Shown here: positions 1 to 6,351 of the stretch, in pieces | How the letters are laid out: every line of letters begins with the position of its first letter | Numbering within the stretch: position 1 is the first letter of the stretch | Origin: Pyrinomonadaceae bacterium | GTDB taxonomy: Bacteria > Acidobacteriota > Blastocatellia > Pyrinomonadales > Pyrinomonadaceae | DNA length: 8,416 nt | NCBI GenBank assembly: GCA_013812565.1 | Contig: JACCTF010000070.1 | Coordinates: 1 to 8,416 of the forward strand | Direction: 5' to 3' | The notes under the pieces: model-generated | Databases searched by the model: none | What the model was told of the DNA's origin: nothing | The model's input: the letters and a program-made list of their open reading frames with translations, nothing else | Translations under genes and position numbers: made by a program

Positions 1-1079
1 TTTGGTGCCCATGAAGCGAACTGCAACAGGTGCGCTTCGCGTGCTCCCGTTTTAGGATTGTGCGGCGCAATGCCGAGGTTTGCAGTTGCGGCCATCTGCG
101 CGACCTGCGCGGTGCGTATCAATCCGCCGTGGTAGTTGATGTCGGGTTGCACCACGTCAAGCGCGTGATTGCTTGTGATCCACTTGAAGCGCGCCAGGCT
201 TGTGTCCTGTTCGCCGCCCGCGACCGTTATCTTGAGCGCATCCGTCACCTGCTTGGTATTTTCATACTCATCGAACGGACAGGGTTCCTCATAGATTGCC
301 ACGCCATGCGCCTCAAGCATTTTGCCGATCTCGATCCCACGAGGCACATCATAGGAACCGTTGGCGTCCATGTAGATCGTCACACGGTCACCGAAGGTTT
401 TGCGGGCGAGCGCGACCAGTCGCTCTGATCTTCCCGGAGCGGCATCCTCATTGCGGCTCATGCGTCCGCCGACCTTCATCTTCACCGCCTTCGAGCCGGT
501 CTCCGCCATACGCTTGCCGACAATATCCACTTCCTCTTCCGGCGTCGTGTCGCGCCTGGTGCTGGAGATATAGACGGGTATTTCGCGGCGCTTCACTCCG
601 CCGAGAAGTTCACCGATGGACTTGTTCGCCACATGCCCGAGCATGTCCATCAAACTGATGTCAACCCAGCCGACGCAGTTCCAGAACGCGAGGCCCGCCA
701 ACTTGTAGTTGGAATTTACGCGGTACACGCCGTCAACAAGCATCTCAAGGTCGCGTGCGTCTTTGCCGATAAAATATGGAATGACCAGTTCCTTGAGCAG
801 CGGGAACAGATATTCACGGCCATTTGTAACGCAGATGCCAATCGCGCCGTCAGTCGAAGTCGTCCGAATGAAGTGGTCTTGACCGTAACGCAGCACCTCG
901 ATGGAGCGAATCTTGATCGGTGACGCCGACGCTTTGTGTAACCCGAACGAAGAAGTCGCGTTTGAAGTCGAATTATTCTGCGCGAGTATTGGAGCGCTGG
1001 ACGGGTTGGCGGCGGTTGCCAGCAGACCGGCACCGAGAGACAGTTTGCAAAAACGCCGACGGTCGATGGTTTGTGTCAC
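1..1079 (-). CDS. Tat-exported mandelate racemase/muconate lactonizing enzyme family protein (3' end beyond window)
   Basis: This is an enolase-superfamily enzyme; 359 codons are visible and the C-terminus runs off the left edge. I chose the GTG start at 1079 because an AGGGAGG ribosome site (1091-1097) lies 11 bases upstream and it places a twin-arginine signal at the N-terminus: DRRRFCKLSLGAG (residues 6-18), then an Ala-rich segment to about ILAQ (31-34). The mandelate-racemase catalytic set is complete: K200-M-K202 (KxK), metal ligands D238, E264 and E290 spaced exactly 26 apart, D313 in VQPDI, and H340 in IAPHN, giving the His-Asp dyad. Family members abstract a proton alpha to a carboxylate to racemise or dehydrate acid sugars and related acids; the substrate cannot be read here. 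The Tat signal implies folding in the cytoplasm, probably with the metal bound, followed by export. It lies 252 bases downstream of the DUF4112 gene on the same strand, so it may be transcribed separately. Confidence 0.93.
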   Translation of the reverse strand, partial: MTQTIDRRRFCKLSLGAGLLATAANPSSAPILAQNNSTSNATSSFGLHKASASPIKIRSIEVLRYGQDHFIRTTSTDGAIGICVTNGREYLFPLLKELVIPYFIGKDARDLEMLVDGVYRVNSNYKLAGLAFWNCVGWVDISLMDMLGHVANKSIGELLGGVKRREIPVYISSTRRDTTPEEEVDIVGKRMAETGSKAVKMKVGGRMSRNEDAAPGRSERLVALARKTFGDRVTIYMDANGSYDVPRGIEIGKMLEAHGVAIYEEPCPFDEYENTKQVTDALKITVAGGEQDTSLARFKWITSNHALDVVQPDINYHGGLIRTAQVAQMAATANLGIAPHNPKTGAREAHLLQFASWAP

Positions 1080-1090
1080 AAATGGTTGCG

Positions 1091-1097
1091 CCTCCCT
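1091..1097 (-). promoter_or_regulatory. Ribosome binding site deciding the GTG start at 1079
   Basis: AGGGAGG on the minus strand is a strong Shine-Dalgarno match, 11 bases before the GTG. The nearby ATG at 1117-1115 is in another frame and gives only a shadow peptide. This site and the Tat motif right after the GTG together fix the start. Confidence 0.6.
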
Positions 1098-1275
1098 GAA
1101 CGCGCATCTTGCCCTGGTTAAAAAAGCAATTTAATACCAAGCTGAAGTTCGCTACAAAAATTGGGCGTTTGCAAAACACGTTAATGGCGAGAGCTACAAA
1201 CTTCACAAAGCAACCGAACATCCTCTATGCGCTCAGAGCGAAAGTATTTCTGATTGAGAGCGGAGCGATCAAGAA

Positions 1276-1302
1276 GTCAGCTTGAACCTGTTGTTAGCTG
1301 GC
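1276..1302 (-). terminator. Imperfect hairpin after the DUF4112 gene, possible weak terminator
   Basis: On the minus strand, GCCAGCT and AGCTGAC form a 7-base stem with one mismatch around a 13-base loop, followed by TTCTT. It begins 30 bases after the DUF4112 stop codon, where a terminator would be expected. The stem is short and the T tract is interrupted, so this is only a candidate. The rest of the 252-base gap (1080-1331) shows nothing else I can name apart from the ribosome site at 1091-1097. An AT-rich stretch near 1130-1160 could hold a promoter for the racemase-family gene, but no good -35/-10 pair stands out. Confidence 0.25.
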
Positions 1303-1331
1303 GCGGCCCAGGTCATACCAACCCGTTTCTT

Positions 1332-1766
1332 TTACTGCGTAGCTGAGCCGAACGTGTTTCTGATTAGCAGCCCCCAGAAATAGATAGTCACTGCGATTGA
1401 GCCGAGCAGCAGTCCGAGCAAGACAACCATAATGAGTCCAACGAAGAGCCAGTCGCTCATTCGGCCGCGCTTGGCTTCCTCGGCCGAGACGGTGGCGCGG
1501 CGGCGCAGCAGATCGGTGTTTCGCTGATTCGATTTCCACCACGCATCAAACAGATCGCCGACGACCGGGAAGAAGAAGCCGAGGATCGGATCAAGCCCAA
1601 TGCGCCAGCCGACCACGGGCACGCGAATCAAGTTATCAGTCCAGCGGGTTAACTGATCCAGTTCGCGCTCCAACTTCACGGCCTTCGCGGGAAGCGGATT
1701 CTCTTCCACTTTCTCTCCCATTGAAGCGGACGCGGCAATGGGAACTACAATGCTATTCTTGCTCAT
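1332..1766 (-). CDS. DUF4112-type small membrane protein (single-repeat form)
   Basis: A 144-residue protein of unknown function. Residues 36-90 resemble DUF4112: LDQLTRWTDNL, then RIGLDPILGFFFPVVGDLFD (55-74), then AWWKSNQRNTDLLRRR. As I recall the family, DUF4112 usually has two copies of the GLDxxxGxxPxxGD element about 50 residues apart. Here the start of the first copy seems to run directly into the end of the second, giving a shortened version. A Ser/Glu-rich linker follows, then a strong hydrophobic helix (about 106-135, beginning DWLFVGLIMVV) that should span the membrane. The ATG at 1766 lies only 5 bases after the TAA of the upstream peptidase-like gene. Its best ribosome site, AAGGA (1780-1784), is 13 bases away, which is long, so translation probably depends on coupling. 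It is the last gene of the three-gene cluster. Confidence 0.85.
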   Translation of the reverse strand: MSKNSIVVPIAASASMGEKVEENPLPAKAVKLERELDQLTRWTDNLIRVPVVGWRIGLDPILGFFFPVVGDLFDAWWKSNQRNTDLLRRRATVSAEEAKRGRMSDWLFVGLIMVVLLGLLLGSIAVTIYFWGLLIRNTFGSATQ

Positions 1767-1771
1767 GAGCG

Positions 1772-3652
1772 TTAACGAATCCTTGTCATCTGTCTCCAGA
1801 AGAATCGGCCTAATCTTGAAAACCGGTTGCGTTCTTCGCCGCTCTTCCCCGCGGGTGGCCCAGGCGCGGCTGAAGCGATGGTCTGAACGCCGAGCGCGGC
1901 GGCTAATTGCGGATTCGGGGGAGCAATATCTTCATCGCCGCGTCGCTCTGATAACCAGCGATTGAAGGTGCGCGTGATCGCACGTCGCTCGGCCAGCGGT
2001 GCTTCCGCAACGAAGGCTCCACGCAAATCATCTAGTTCTGCAATCTCAAAATGGTTCGCTTCATGGAAGCGTCGAAGCGCTGTGAAGAATCGCTCGTCGC
2101 CCATCATGGTGCGCAAACGCTCGAACATCAATGCGCCTTTGCCGGAGACAATCGCCGCATACTGAAACCCGTTGCGGTATTCCCGCGCGCGCGCATCCGC
2201 TGCCATGTCCTCGCCACCAAACGTGCGGTAAAGCTGGTAGACGCCGCGCAGTTGATCTTCAAGCACCTGCTGACTGCGCTCTAATCCATGCCGCTCACGG
2301 TAATAAGCCAGCGCCGACCAGTTGGCTAAAGATTCAGTGAGCACCGGCTGACGAGAAGGATCACTTCCGACGCTTGCGCCCCACCACTGATACGCTAATA
2401 CTTGCGCGACCGTCCACTCCAAACTATCTTCGACTGAGGCGCGTTGCTCGCGCACAAACTCCGGTAAGCCGCGCATCACGGGCGCATCAAAATCAACGTA
2501 GAAGGCGCTGGCAATCACGCTCAAGCCAGCGAACTCGGCACATCCTAGATTCGCAACCAGCGGCGCCTCTGCCACGCTCACCGTGCGGAGCGGAGGCCCA
2601 CCGAAACGCCCCGCATAAATTCGCACGGCTTCAGTTGCTACACCGAGCACGCGCCGTCCTATCGCTTCATGCTCCGCAGTAAAGATGGACTGGACTTTCG
2701 TGCCTGCCACGGTACGTTCTTCAGTGCGCAGAGTGCGTCCGGCGATGATGGCAAAACTGCGCAAGTTCTCTCCGACAAACTTTCGCACGCTACTGCCACC
2801 GCGTGCTTCGCCTGAAGTGAAGATGGCAACTTCAGCCGGAGCATCAACCATCACTTCATAATTGGCGACCTCTGTAAAGACGGGACTGCTGACGCTCGCC
2901 TCGACCTTGCGCTGCCAATCGCTGCCGGTTCGCACAGCGAGCACAGGAAAGGCCGTGCCAAGCAGCATCACTCCGCGCGAAATGAAATTGGTGTCGCGCG
3001 CTCGTCGTACCTCACGCCGGTCGCGCAGCACCGCATCAACCTGTTGTACAACGTGGGCCAGCAGACTGGTCTCTTCTGCATCGATTTCAGGGACGCTACC
3101 GCGAAAGTCAATCTCGATTTCGGCCGCAGCTCCAGCCGCGACCGCTTCACCCAGGTGAACGCGCAAAATGCTTGCGCGTTCACCAAGCGAGAATGGAAGC
3201 GTCTGCAATTTACCCGCCGGGCGGACTGCTGTTACGTCAAGCCGTGGTTCATTCGGCGGCGCAGCTTCTGCGGCGTTGATGCCGTTGTGGACATTGGCGA
3301 CATTGCTAGTGGTGGAAGAATCATCTTCCCGTTCGGTACGAAGATTAGCGTAGAGATGAAAGTAGAGAACTGATGTCGGTCGGGTGTCACGATTAATCCA
3401 GCGCACGCGTTCCGTGCCGGTGTAGCTTCGTCCATCGAAGTCCAACTTAATGTCAATTTGGTAACTGGCATGAGCCGCGCTTCCCTGCTTGTTTGAACCA
3501 GGAACTCCTTTTTCCTGCGCAAACGCTGTTGGAACCGCATACGAGTTTGAAGCGAGAAACAGCATCGAAGCGAGGAACAATACCGGAGGGAGACACAAAC
3601 CGATGTTGTGCGATGCTCGCTGCTCCTTGACCCGGAAGGATATTGATTTCAT
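1772..3652 (-). CDS. Secreted M1-family peptidase homologue with a destroyed zinc site (predicted pseudo-peptidase)
   Basis: A 626-residue protein with an N-terminal Sec-type signal (hydrophobic stretch about 18-38, likely cleavage near TAFA-QE, 42-47). Residues about 60-310 match the beta-rich N-terminal domain of M1 aminopeptidases, and about 320-570 match the thermolysin-like catalytic domain. The landmark positions can be aligned by eye: GCAEFAG (370-376) replaces the substrate-binding GxMEN/GGMEYPG motif; QVLAYQWWG (417-425) replaces HExxHQWxG; E440 in LTESLANWSAL matches the third zinc ligand at exactly the canonical x18 spacing; S503 in VSGKGALMF falls where the catalytic Tyr of Y-x-KGA normally sits. 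Both zinc-binding histidines, the general-base Glu and the Tyr are therefore missing, while fold landmarks and frame are intact. Peptide cleavage by the usual mechanism is not expected; a binding or scaffolding role is inferred. Its ATG overlaps the upstream stop as ATGA (3649-3652), implying coupled translation with the prolyl-isomerase gene. The C-terminal tail is basic. Confidence 0.92.
   Translation of the reverse strand: MKSISFRVKEQRASHNIGLCLPPVLFLASMLFLASNSYAVPTAFAQEKGVPGSNKQGSAAHASYQIDIKLDFDGRSYTGTERVRWINRDTRPTSVLYFHLYANLRTEREDDSSTTSNVANVHNGINAAEAAPPNEPRLDVTAVRPAGKLQTLPFSLGERASILRVHLGEAVAAGAAAEIEIDFRGSVPEIDAEETSLLAHVVQQVDAVLRDRREVRRARDTNFISRGVMLLGTAFPVLAVRTGSDWQRKVEASVSSPVFTEVANYEVMVDAPAEVAIFTSGEARGGSSVRKFVGENLRSFAIIAGRTLRTEERTVAGTKVQSIFTAEHEAIGRRVLGVATEAVRIYAGRFGGPPLRTVSVAEAPLVANLGCAEFAGLSVIASAFYVDFDAPVMRGLPEFVREQRASVEDSLEWTVAQVLAYQWWGASVGSDPSRQPVLTESLANWSALAYYRERHGLERSQQVLEDQLRGVYQLYRTFGGEDMAADARAREYRNGFQYAAIVSGKGALMFERLRTMMGDERFFTALRRFHEANHFEIAELDDLRGAFVAEAPLAERRAITRTFNRWLSERRGDEDIAPPNPQLAAALGVQTIASAAPGPPAGKSGEERNRFSRLGRFFWRQMTRIR
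3649..3652 (-). promoter_or_regulatory. ATGA stop/start overlap coupling the prolyl-isomerase and pseudo-peptidase genes
   Basis: The TGA stop of the HEAT-cyclophilin gene (3651-3649) shares bases with the ATG start of the peptidase-like gene (3652-3650). Such overlaps normally mean translational coupling and co-transcription. Only a weak GGGAA lies about 10 bases upstream, consistent with re-initiation. Confidence 0.85.
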
Positions 3653-5928
3653 CGGTTTGCTGTTCCCGAACGTCTTTCTTCCGTTATGCTGATGCGGCGG
3701 ATGCGGTCGCCCCGCGCGACCCGGTCAACGACATCCATCCCACTTACAACACGCCCGAACACGGTGTAGCCGCCATCCAAGTGCGGCTGCGGCGCGTGCG
3801 TTACAAACCACTGCGAGCCGCCCGTGTCTTTGCCGGAAAGAGCCATGCCAACCGCGCCTTTTCCATAAGGCACTTCATTAATCTCACAGCGAATCTGGTA
3901 ACCCGGTCCACCTTCTCCATCGCCGCGCGGATCGCCCCCCTGAATGACAAAGTTCGGCACCACGCGATGAAAAGTGATGTTGTCGAAGAACCTGCGACGG
4001 GCAAGTTTGATGAAGTTATGAACGGTTAGCGGCGCGTCCGCGGGCAACAGTTCGATAACGAACGCGCCTTTGTCGGTTACGACTTCGGCGCGCACATGTT
4101 TGTCTTGTCTGGCTAACGCTTGTCGGTAATCCGCCTCTCGCCAGCCGGTTGCGACTGTTCCCACACGCTCTCGATAATCACCTGCTCCGCCTTCTTTCAA
4201 CAACGTAACTGCGCGGCGACGAACAAGGTGATCGGTTGAAGCGAGCGCTGTTTTGATCGTGTCGAACGCTGGTTGGTTTTTTTGAGCAGCGAGCGCGTCA
4301 AGGATAGCGAGCGCTGCGTCGTTCATTTCATCACGCATCGCATTGGGTAGCGCGGCAACAAGCGCGTTCGTTGTTTGCTCGTCTGGTGGAAGCCTGCTCA
4401 GCAGCACGGCGGCATTGGTTCGCACTACTACATCCGGCGCGGTGAGTTTGGTTCGCAAAGTCGCGGCAAGGTCAGGCGGTTTGAAAGCGGCCACAGCGCG
4501 CAGCACGTCGGGCATCGCCTGCGCAGGCGTGTTGGGATCGTTAAGCATCGCGCGCAGACGATTGAGCGCATTGGTTTGAAGGTTCGCTGTAACAGTGTCT
4601 TGTGCTGTGTTTGCCGCTGTGCTCAAAGGTGCGTTCGTCGCTCGGGCAATCTCTATCAAACCTTGCGCGACGGCTGCCACACTCTGCCATTGCAGTTTGG
4701 TATCACTATGCAACTCACGGCGCAATTGAGCATCAGCGGCAGCGGCGCTGTTAAAAGATTGCTCACCGACATAAGCGGTAGGCGCAATGCGTGCAACTGC
4801 GATTTCCACTTCTGGAGCCGTCCGGTTCTCCGCATGGCGAAGCTTCTGCAACCACCGAACAGCACTTTGATCATTTGAATTCGCGAGCACCGAACCGAGC
4901 GCGGCGGCAATCTCCATCAGCTCGTTCGCTTGTTGCGGATGGAAGAGTCGCGTTGCTCTCAGTTGAGGGTATGCAGTGTAAAGCGTTTCGGCTCGCTTAA
5001 GTAATGGGCCGACGGCACGCCGATCCTTGATGGAAGCGAGTGCGCTGAGAGCACTCGTTCTCACTCGTTGATCTGGGTCGCTTGTGCTGTGCGCAATGAG
5101 CGCATCAAACGCTGCCCTGTCTTCCGCTACGCCGAGAGCGCGTGCGGCGTTTGCCCGCACCGTTGCGTCTTGATCGTTAAGCGCCACGCGCAATTGATCG
5201 TTCGCATCCTTTGCACGTAAGCGGGCTAAAACATTTGCGGCGTCCGCTCGCACACGCGTATGCGGCGAAGCGAGGAACAAGGCGACAACCTTACTCGCAC
5301 CTGCGGGACGCGCCCGCAACGCGGCGGTTAAACCCAGCAACGCAATTTGTTGTCTGGATGTGTCTTGCTGTTGCAACTCAGTATTGAGCACGTCAAGTAT
5401 GCTTTGGCCGAGGATTTGTTTGCGTGCTTCGGCTTCCTTAGGCAGTGCGGCAGCGATCTTTCCTAAAGCTTCAACCGATCGCGCGCGGACCTCATCATCC
5501 TTGCTTGTCCGCAGCGCTTCGAGCAGAGCATCCGCGCCTGCCGCTGATTCAATCTCGCCGAGAGCAAAGGCCGCCATTGCGCGCACGCCTGCGTCGGTGT
5601 CGGTGCCCAGCAAAGCCGCAGTTTGCGCAGTCGCTTGTTCATCGCCAATTCGTCCTGCGGCGAGAGTTGCGCGGTGGCGTATGCGAATATCTTTATTTGA
5701 TAACAACGATGCGAGATCGGAGTTCCAGCGTCGCTCATCCTCGGCGCGGATGATCAGGAGATGAGTGGCTTCGGGAATGCGGCGCACGGTTGTACGCGCT
5801 GGAAGGAGAGATTGCGAGCGTTTCCGCTGCAACCTCTGCCCCGCTGCGTCGCCTGCGAGATGCAACCCACACAGCAGACACGCGAGATAAGCGACGCCGG
5901 TTGTTCGACGGCGCATAGACACGCGCAT
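3649..5928 (-). CDS. Exported HEAT-repeat protein fused to a cyclophilin-type peptidyl-prolyl cis-trans isomerase
   Basis: About 759 residues from the ATG at 5928. An N-terminal signal segment (MRVSMRRRTTG, then a hydrophobic stretch ending near GDAAG) indicates export. HEAT/PBS-lyase-like helical repeats follow; eight units are recognisable by the pattern VRxxAxxALGxI at residues about 81-96, 113-126, 145-158, 224-237, 255-268, 287-300, 500-513 and 567-580. Residues about 611-751 form a cyclophilin domain with key active-site positions kept: FHR (R655), NFVIQGGD (F660, Q663), GSQWF (Q706, F708) and HLDGGYTVFG (L717). His replaces the Trp of human cyclophilin A just before that Leu, which is common in bacterial members. 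It should catalyse proline isomerisation in the periplasm, with the HEAT array as a protein-binding scaffold. The frame stays open to a TTG at 5970 with an ATG at 5964, but neither has a ribosome site. The ATG at 5928 follows a purine-rich GCAGAGAGA and directly precedes the signal peptide, so I prefer it. First gene of the cluster. Confidence 0.93.
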   Translation of the reverse strand: MRVSMRRRTTGVAYLACLLCGLHLAGDAAGQRLQRKRSQSLLPARTTVRRIPEATHLLIIRAEDERRWNSDLASLLSNKDIRIRHRATLAAGRIGDEQATAQTAALLGTDTDAGVRAMAAFALGEIESAAGADALLEALRTSKDDEVRARSVEALGKIAAALPKEAEARKQILGQSILDVLNTELQQQDTSRQQIALLGLTAALRARPAGASKVVALFLASPHTRVRADAANVLARLRAKDANDQLRVALNDQDATVRANAARALGVAEDRAAFDALIAHSTSDPDQRVRTSALSALASIKDRRAVGPLLKRAETLYTAYPQLRATRLFHPQQANELMEIAAALGSVLANSNDQSAVRWLQKLRHAENRTAPEVEIAVARIAPTAYVGEQSFNSAAAADAQLRRELHSDTKLQWQSVAAVAQGLIEIARATNAPLSTAANTAQDTVTANLQTNALNRLRAMLNDPNTPAQAMPDVLRAVAAFKPPDLAATLRTKLTAPDVVVRTNAAVLLSRLPPDEQTTNALVAALPNAMRDEMNDAALAILDALAAQKNQPAFDTIKTALASTDHLVRRRAVTLLKEGGAGDYRERVGTVATGWREADYRQALARQDKHVRAEVVTDKGAFVIELLPADAPLTVHNFIKLARRRFFDNITFHRVVPNFVIQGGDPRGDGEGGPGYQIRCEINEVPYGKGAVGMALSGKDTGGSQWFVTHAPQPHLDGGYTVFGRVVSGMDVVDRVARGDRIRRISITEERRSGTANR

Positions 5929-6015
5929 TCTCTCTGCTTTTTGAGTGTGAAAATTTACGTGCATAGACAAAGGGTTAGCACGCTTATGGTAACACGCGAG
6001 ACCGTGCTTTGTGGT

Positions 6016-6114
6016 CTATTCATGCAGAGGTGGCGGGGCGCCATCTGTCGGGTTTTTGCTGCGCTTCATGATGGCCGTAACCTTCTCGACGGCAACTCTA
6101 ATAACGACTTTCAC
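6016..6114 (-). CDS. Possible micro-ORF (32 codons), unknown
   Basis: A GTG start preceded by TAAGGAG (6118-6124) opens 32 codons (MKVVIRVAVEKVTAIMKRSK, then a Pro-rich end). The Shine-Dalgarno match is strong, but the 3-base spacing is shorter than usual, and there is no recognisable domain or hydrophobic segment. It ends about 90 bases before the preferred start of the HEAT-cyclophilin gene, so it could be a leader peptide or simply chance. Confidence 0.15.
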   Translation of the reverse strand: MKVVIRVAVEKVTAIMKRSKNPTDGAPPPLHE

Positions 6115-6238
6115 CCGCTCCTTAAACAAGTCACTGCCCCACCGGAAGCTTGGCATCGCCATTGCACGTCAAGCGATTGGAACCGATTAACATCCAATTA
6201 AGGGGAATACAGATGCCTATAAAAGAGAGGCTCTTGAC

Positions 6239-6322
6239 ATGCCCGTCGGCAGCATAGTTGGGGGCTACTTTCTAGGAAAGAATTTAGACAAGCGAGAACT
6301 AACAGTGATCATCATCAAGTGA
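6239..6322 (+). pseudogene. Possible AtpZ/AtpI-like remnant or small membrane peptide
   Basis: A 27-codon frame with an ATG eight bases after AGAGAGG (6224-6230) encodes MPVGSIVGGYFLGKNLDKRE followed by a short hydrophobic end. The G-GYFLGKNLDK pattern resembles the glycine-rich helix and Gly-x-x-LDK turn of AtpI/AtpZ, the small membrane proteins encoded beside ATP-synthase genes. The normal partner helix and the GTxP-type turn are absent, and no ATP-synthase gene is nearby. The only opposite-strand (+) candidate in the window, it is either a decayed fragment or a chance resemblance. Confidence 0.2.
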
Positions 6323-6351
6323 CCTGCTTGAGTGAGAGTCTCCAAAACTTT

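Larger units (their letters stand above)
5929..6351. other. Intergenic stretch without a convincing full-length gene
   Basis: This region separates the oxidoreductase stop codon from the start of the HEAT-cyclophilin cluster and should contain the cluster's promoter on the minus strand. I found no clear -35/-10 pair; the best match is a TACCAT box near 5988-5993 without a recognisable -35. It holds a possible AtpZ/AtpI-like fragment on the plus strand (6239-6322), a weak minus-strand micro-ORF (6016-6114), and a short stem AAGAG-CCT-CTCTT followed by TT on the minus strand (6222-6234), too AT-rich to call a terminator. A 441-base open frame on the plus strand (5761-6201) crosses it, but most of it lies antisense to the HEAT gene and has no recognisable protein character. 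Confidence 0.5.

Noticed and set aside
30..1134. Plus-strand open frames over the left end of the window
   Set aside because: They lie opposite the racemase-family gene, whose minus-strand frame shows all catalytic residues in order; these frames show none.
2374..3373. Several plus-strand open frames of about 100 codons antisense to the peptidase-like gene
   Set aside because: Arg/Ser/Ala-rich translations without motifs, explained as antisense shadows of a coherent M1-fold protein.
5929..5970. N-terminal extension of the HEAT-cyclophilin protein from the TTG at 5970 or ATG at 5964
   Set aside because: Preceded by a pyrimidine-rich stretch without a ribosome site, and it would add 12-14 residues before the basic start of the signal peptide; the ATG at 5928 fits better.
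5761..6201. 146-codon plus-strand open frame spanning the start of the HEAT-cyclophilin gene
   Set aside because: Largely antisense to the signal peptide and first residues of the HEAT gene, with Cys/Arg-rich composition typical of a shadow frame and no domain.
6234..6262. TTGACA on the plus strand, a perfect -35 hexamer
   Set aside because: At 16-18 bases downstream the sequence is GTTGGG-like, not a -10 box, and no convincing plus-strand gene follows, so I do not call a promoter.
6303..6345. TCAAG/CTTGA inverted repeat just after the oxidoreductase stop as a terminator
   Set aside because: Only a 5-base stem with a 7-base loop and no following T tract.
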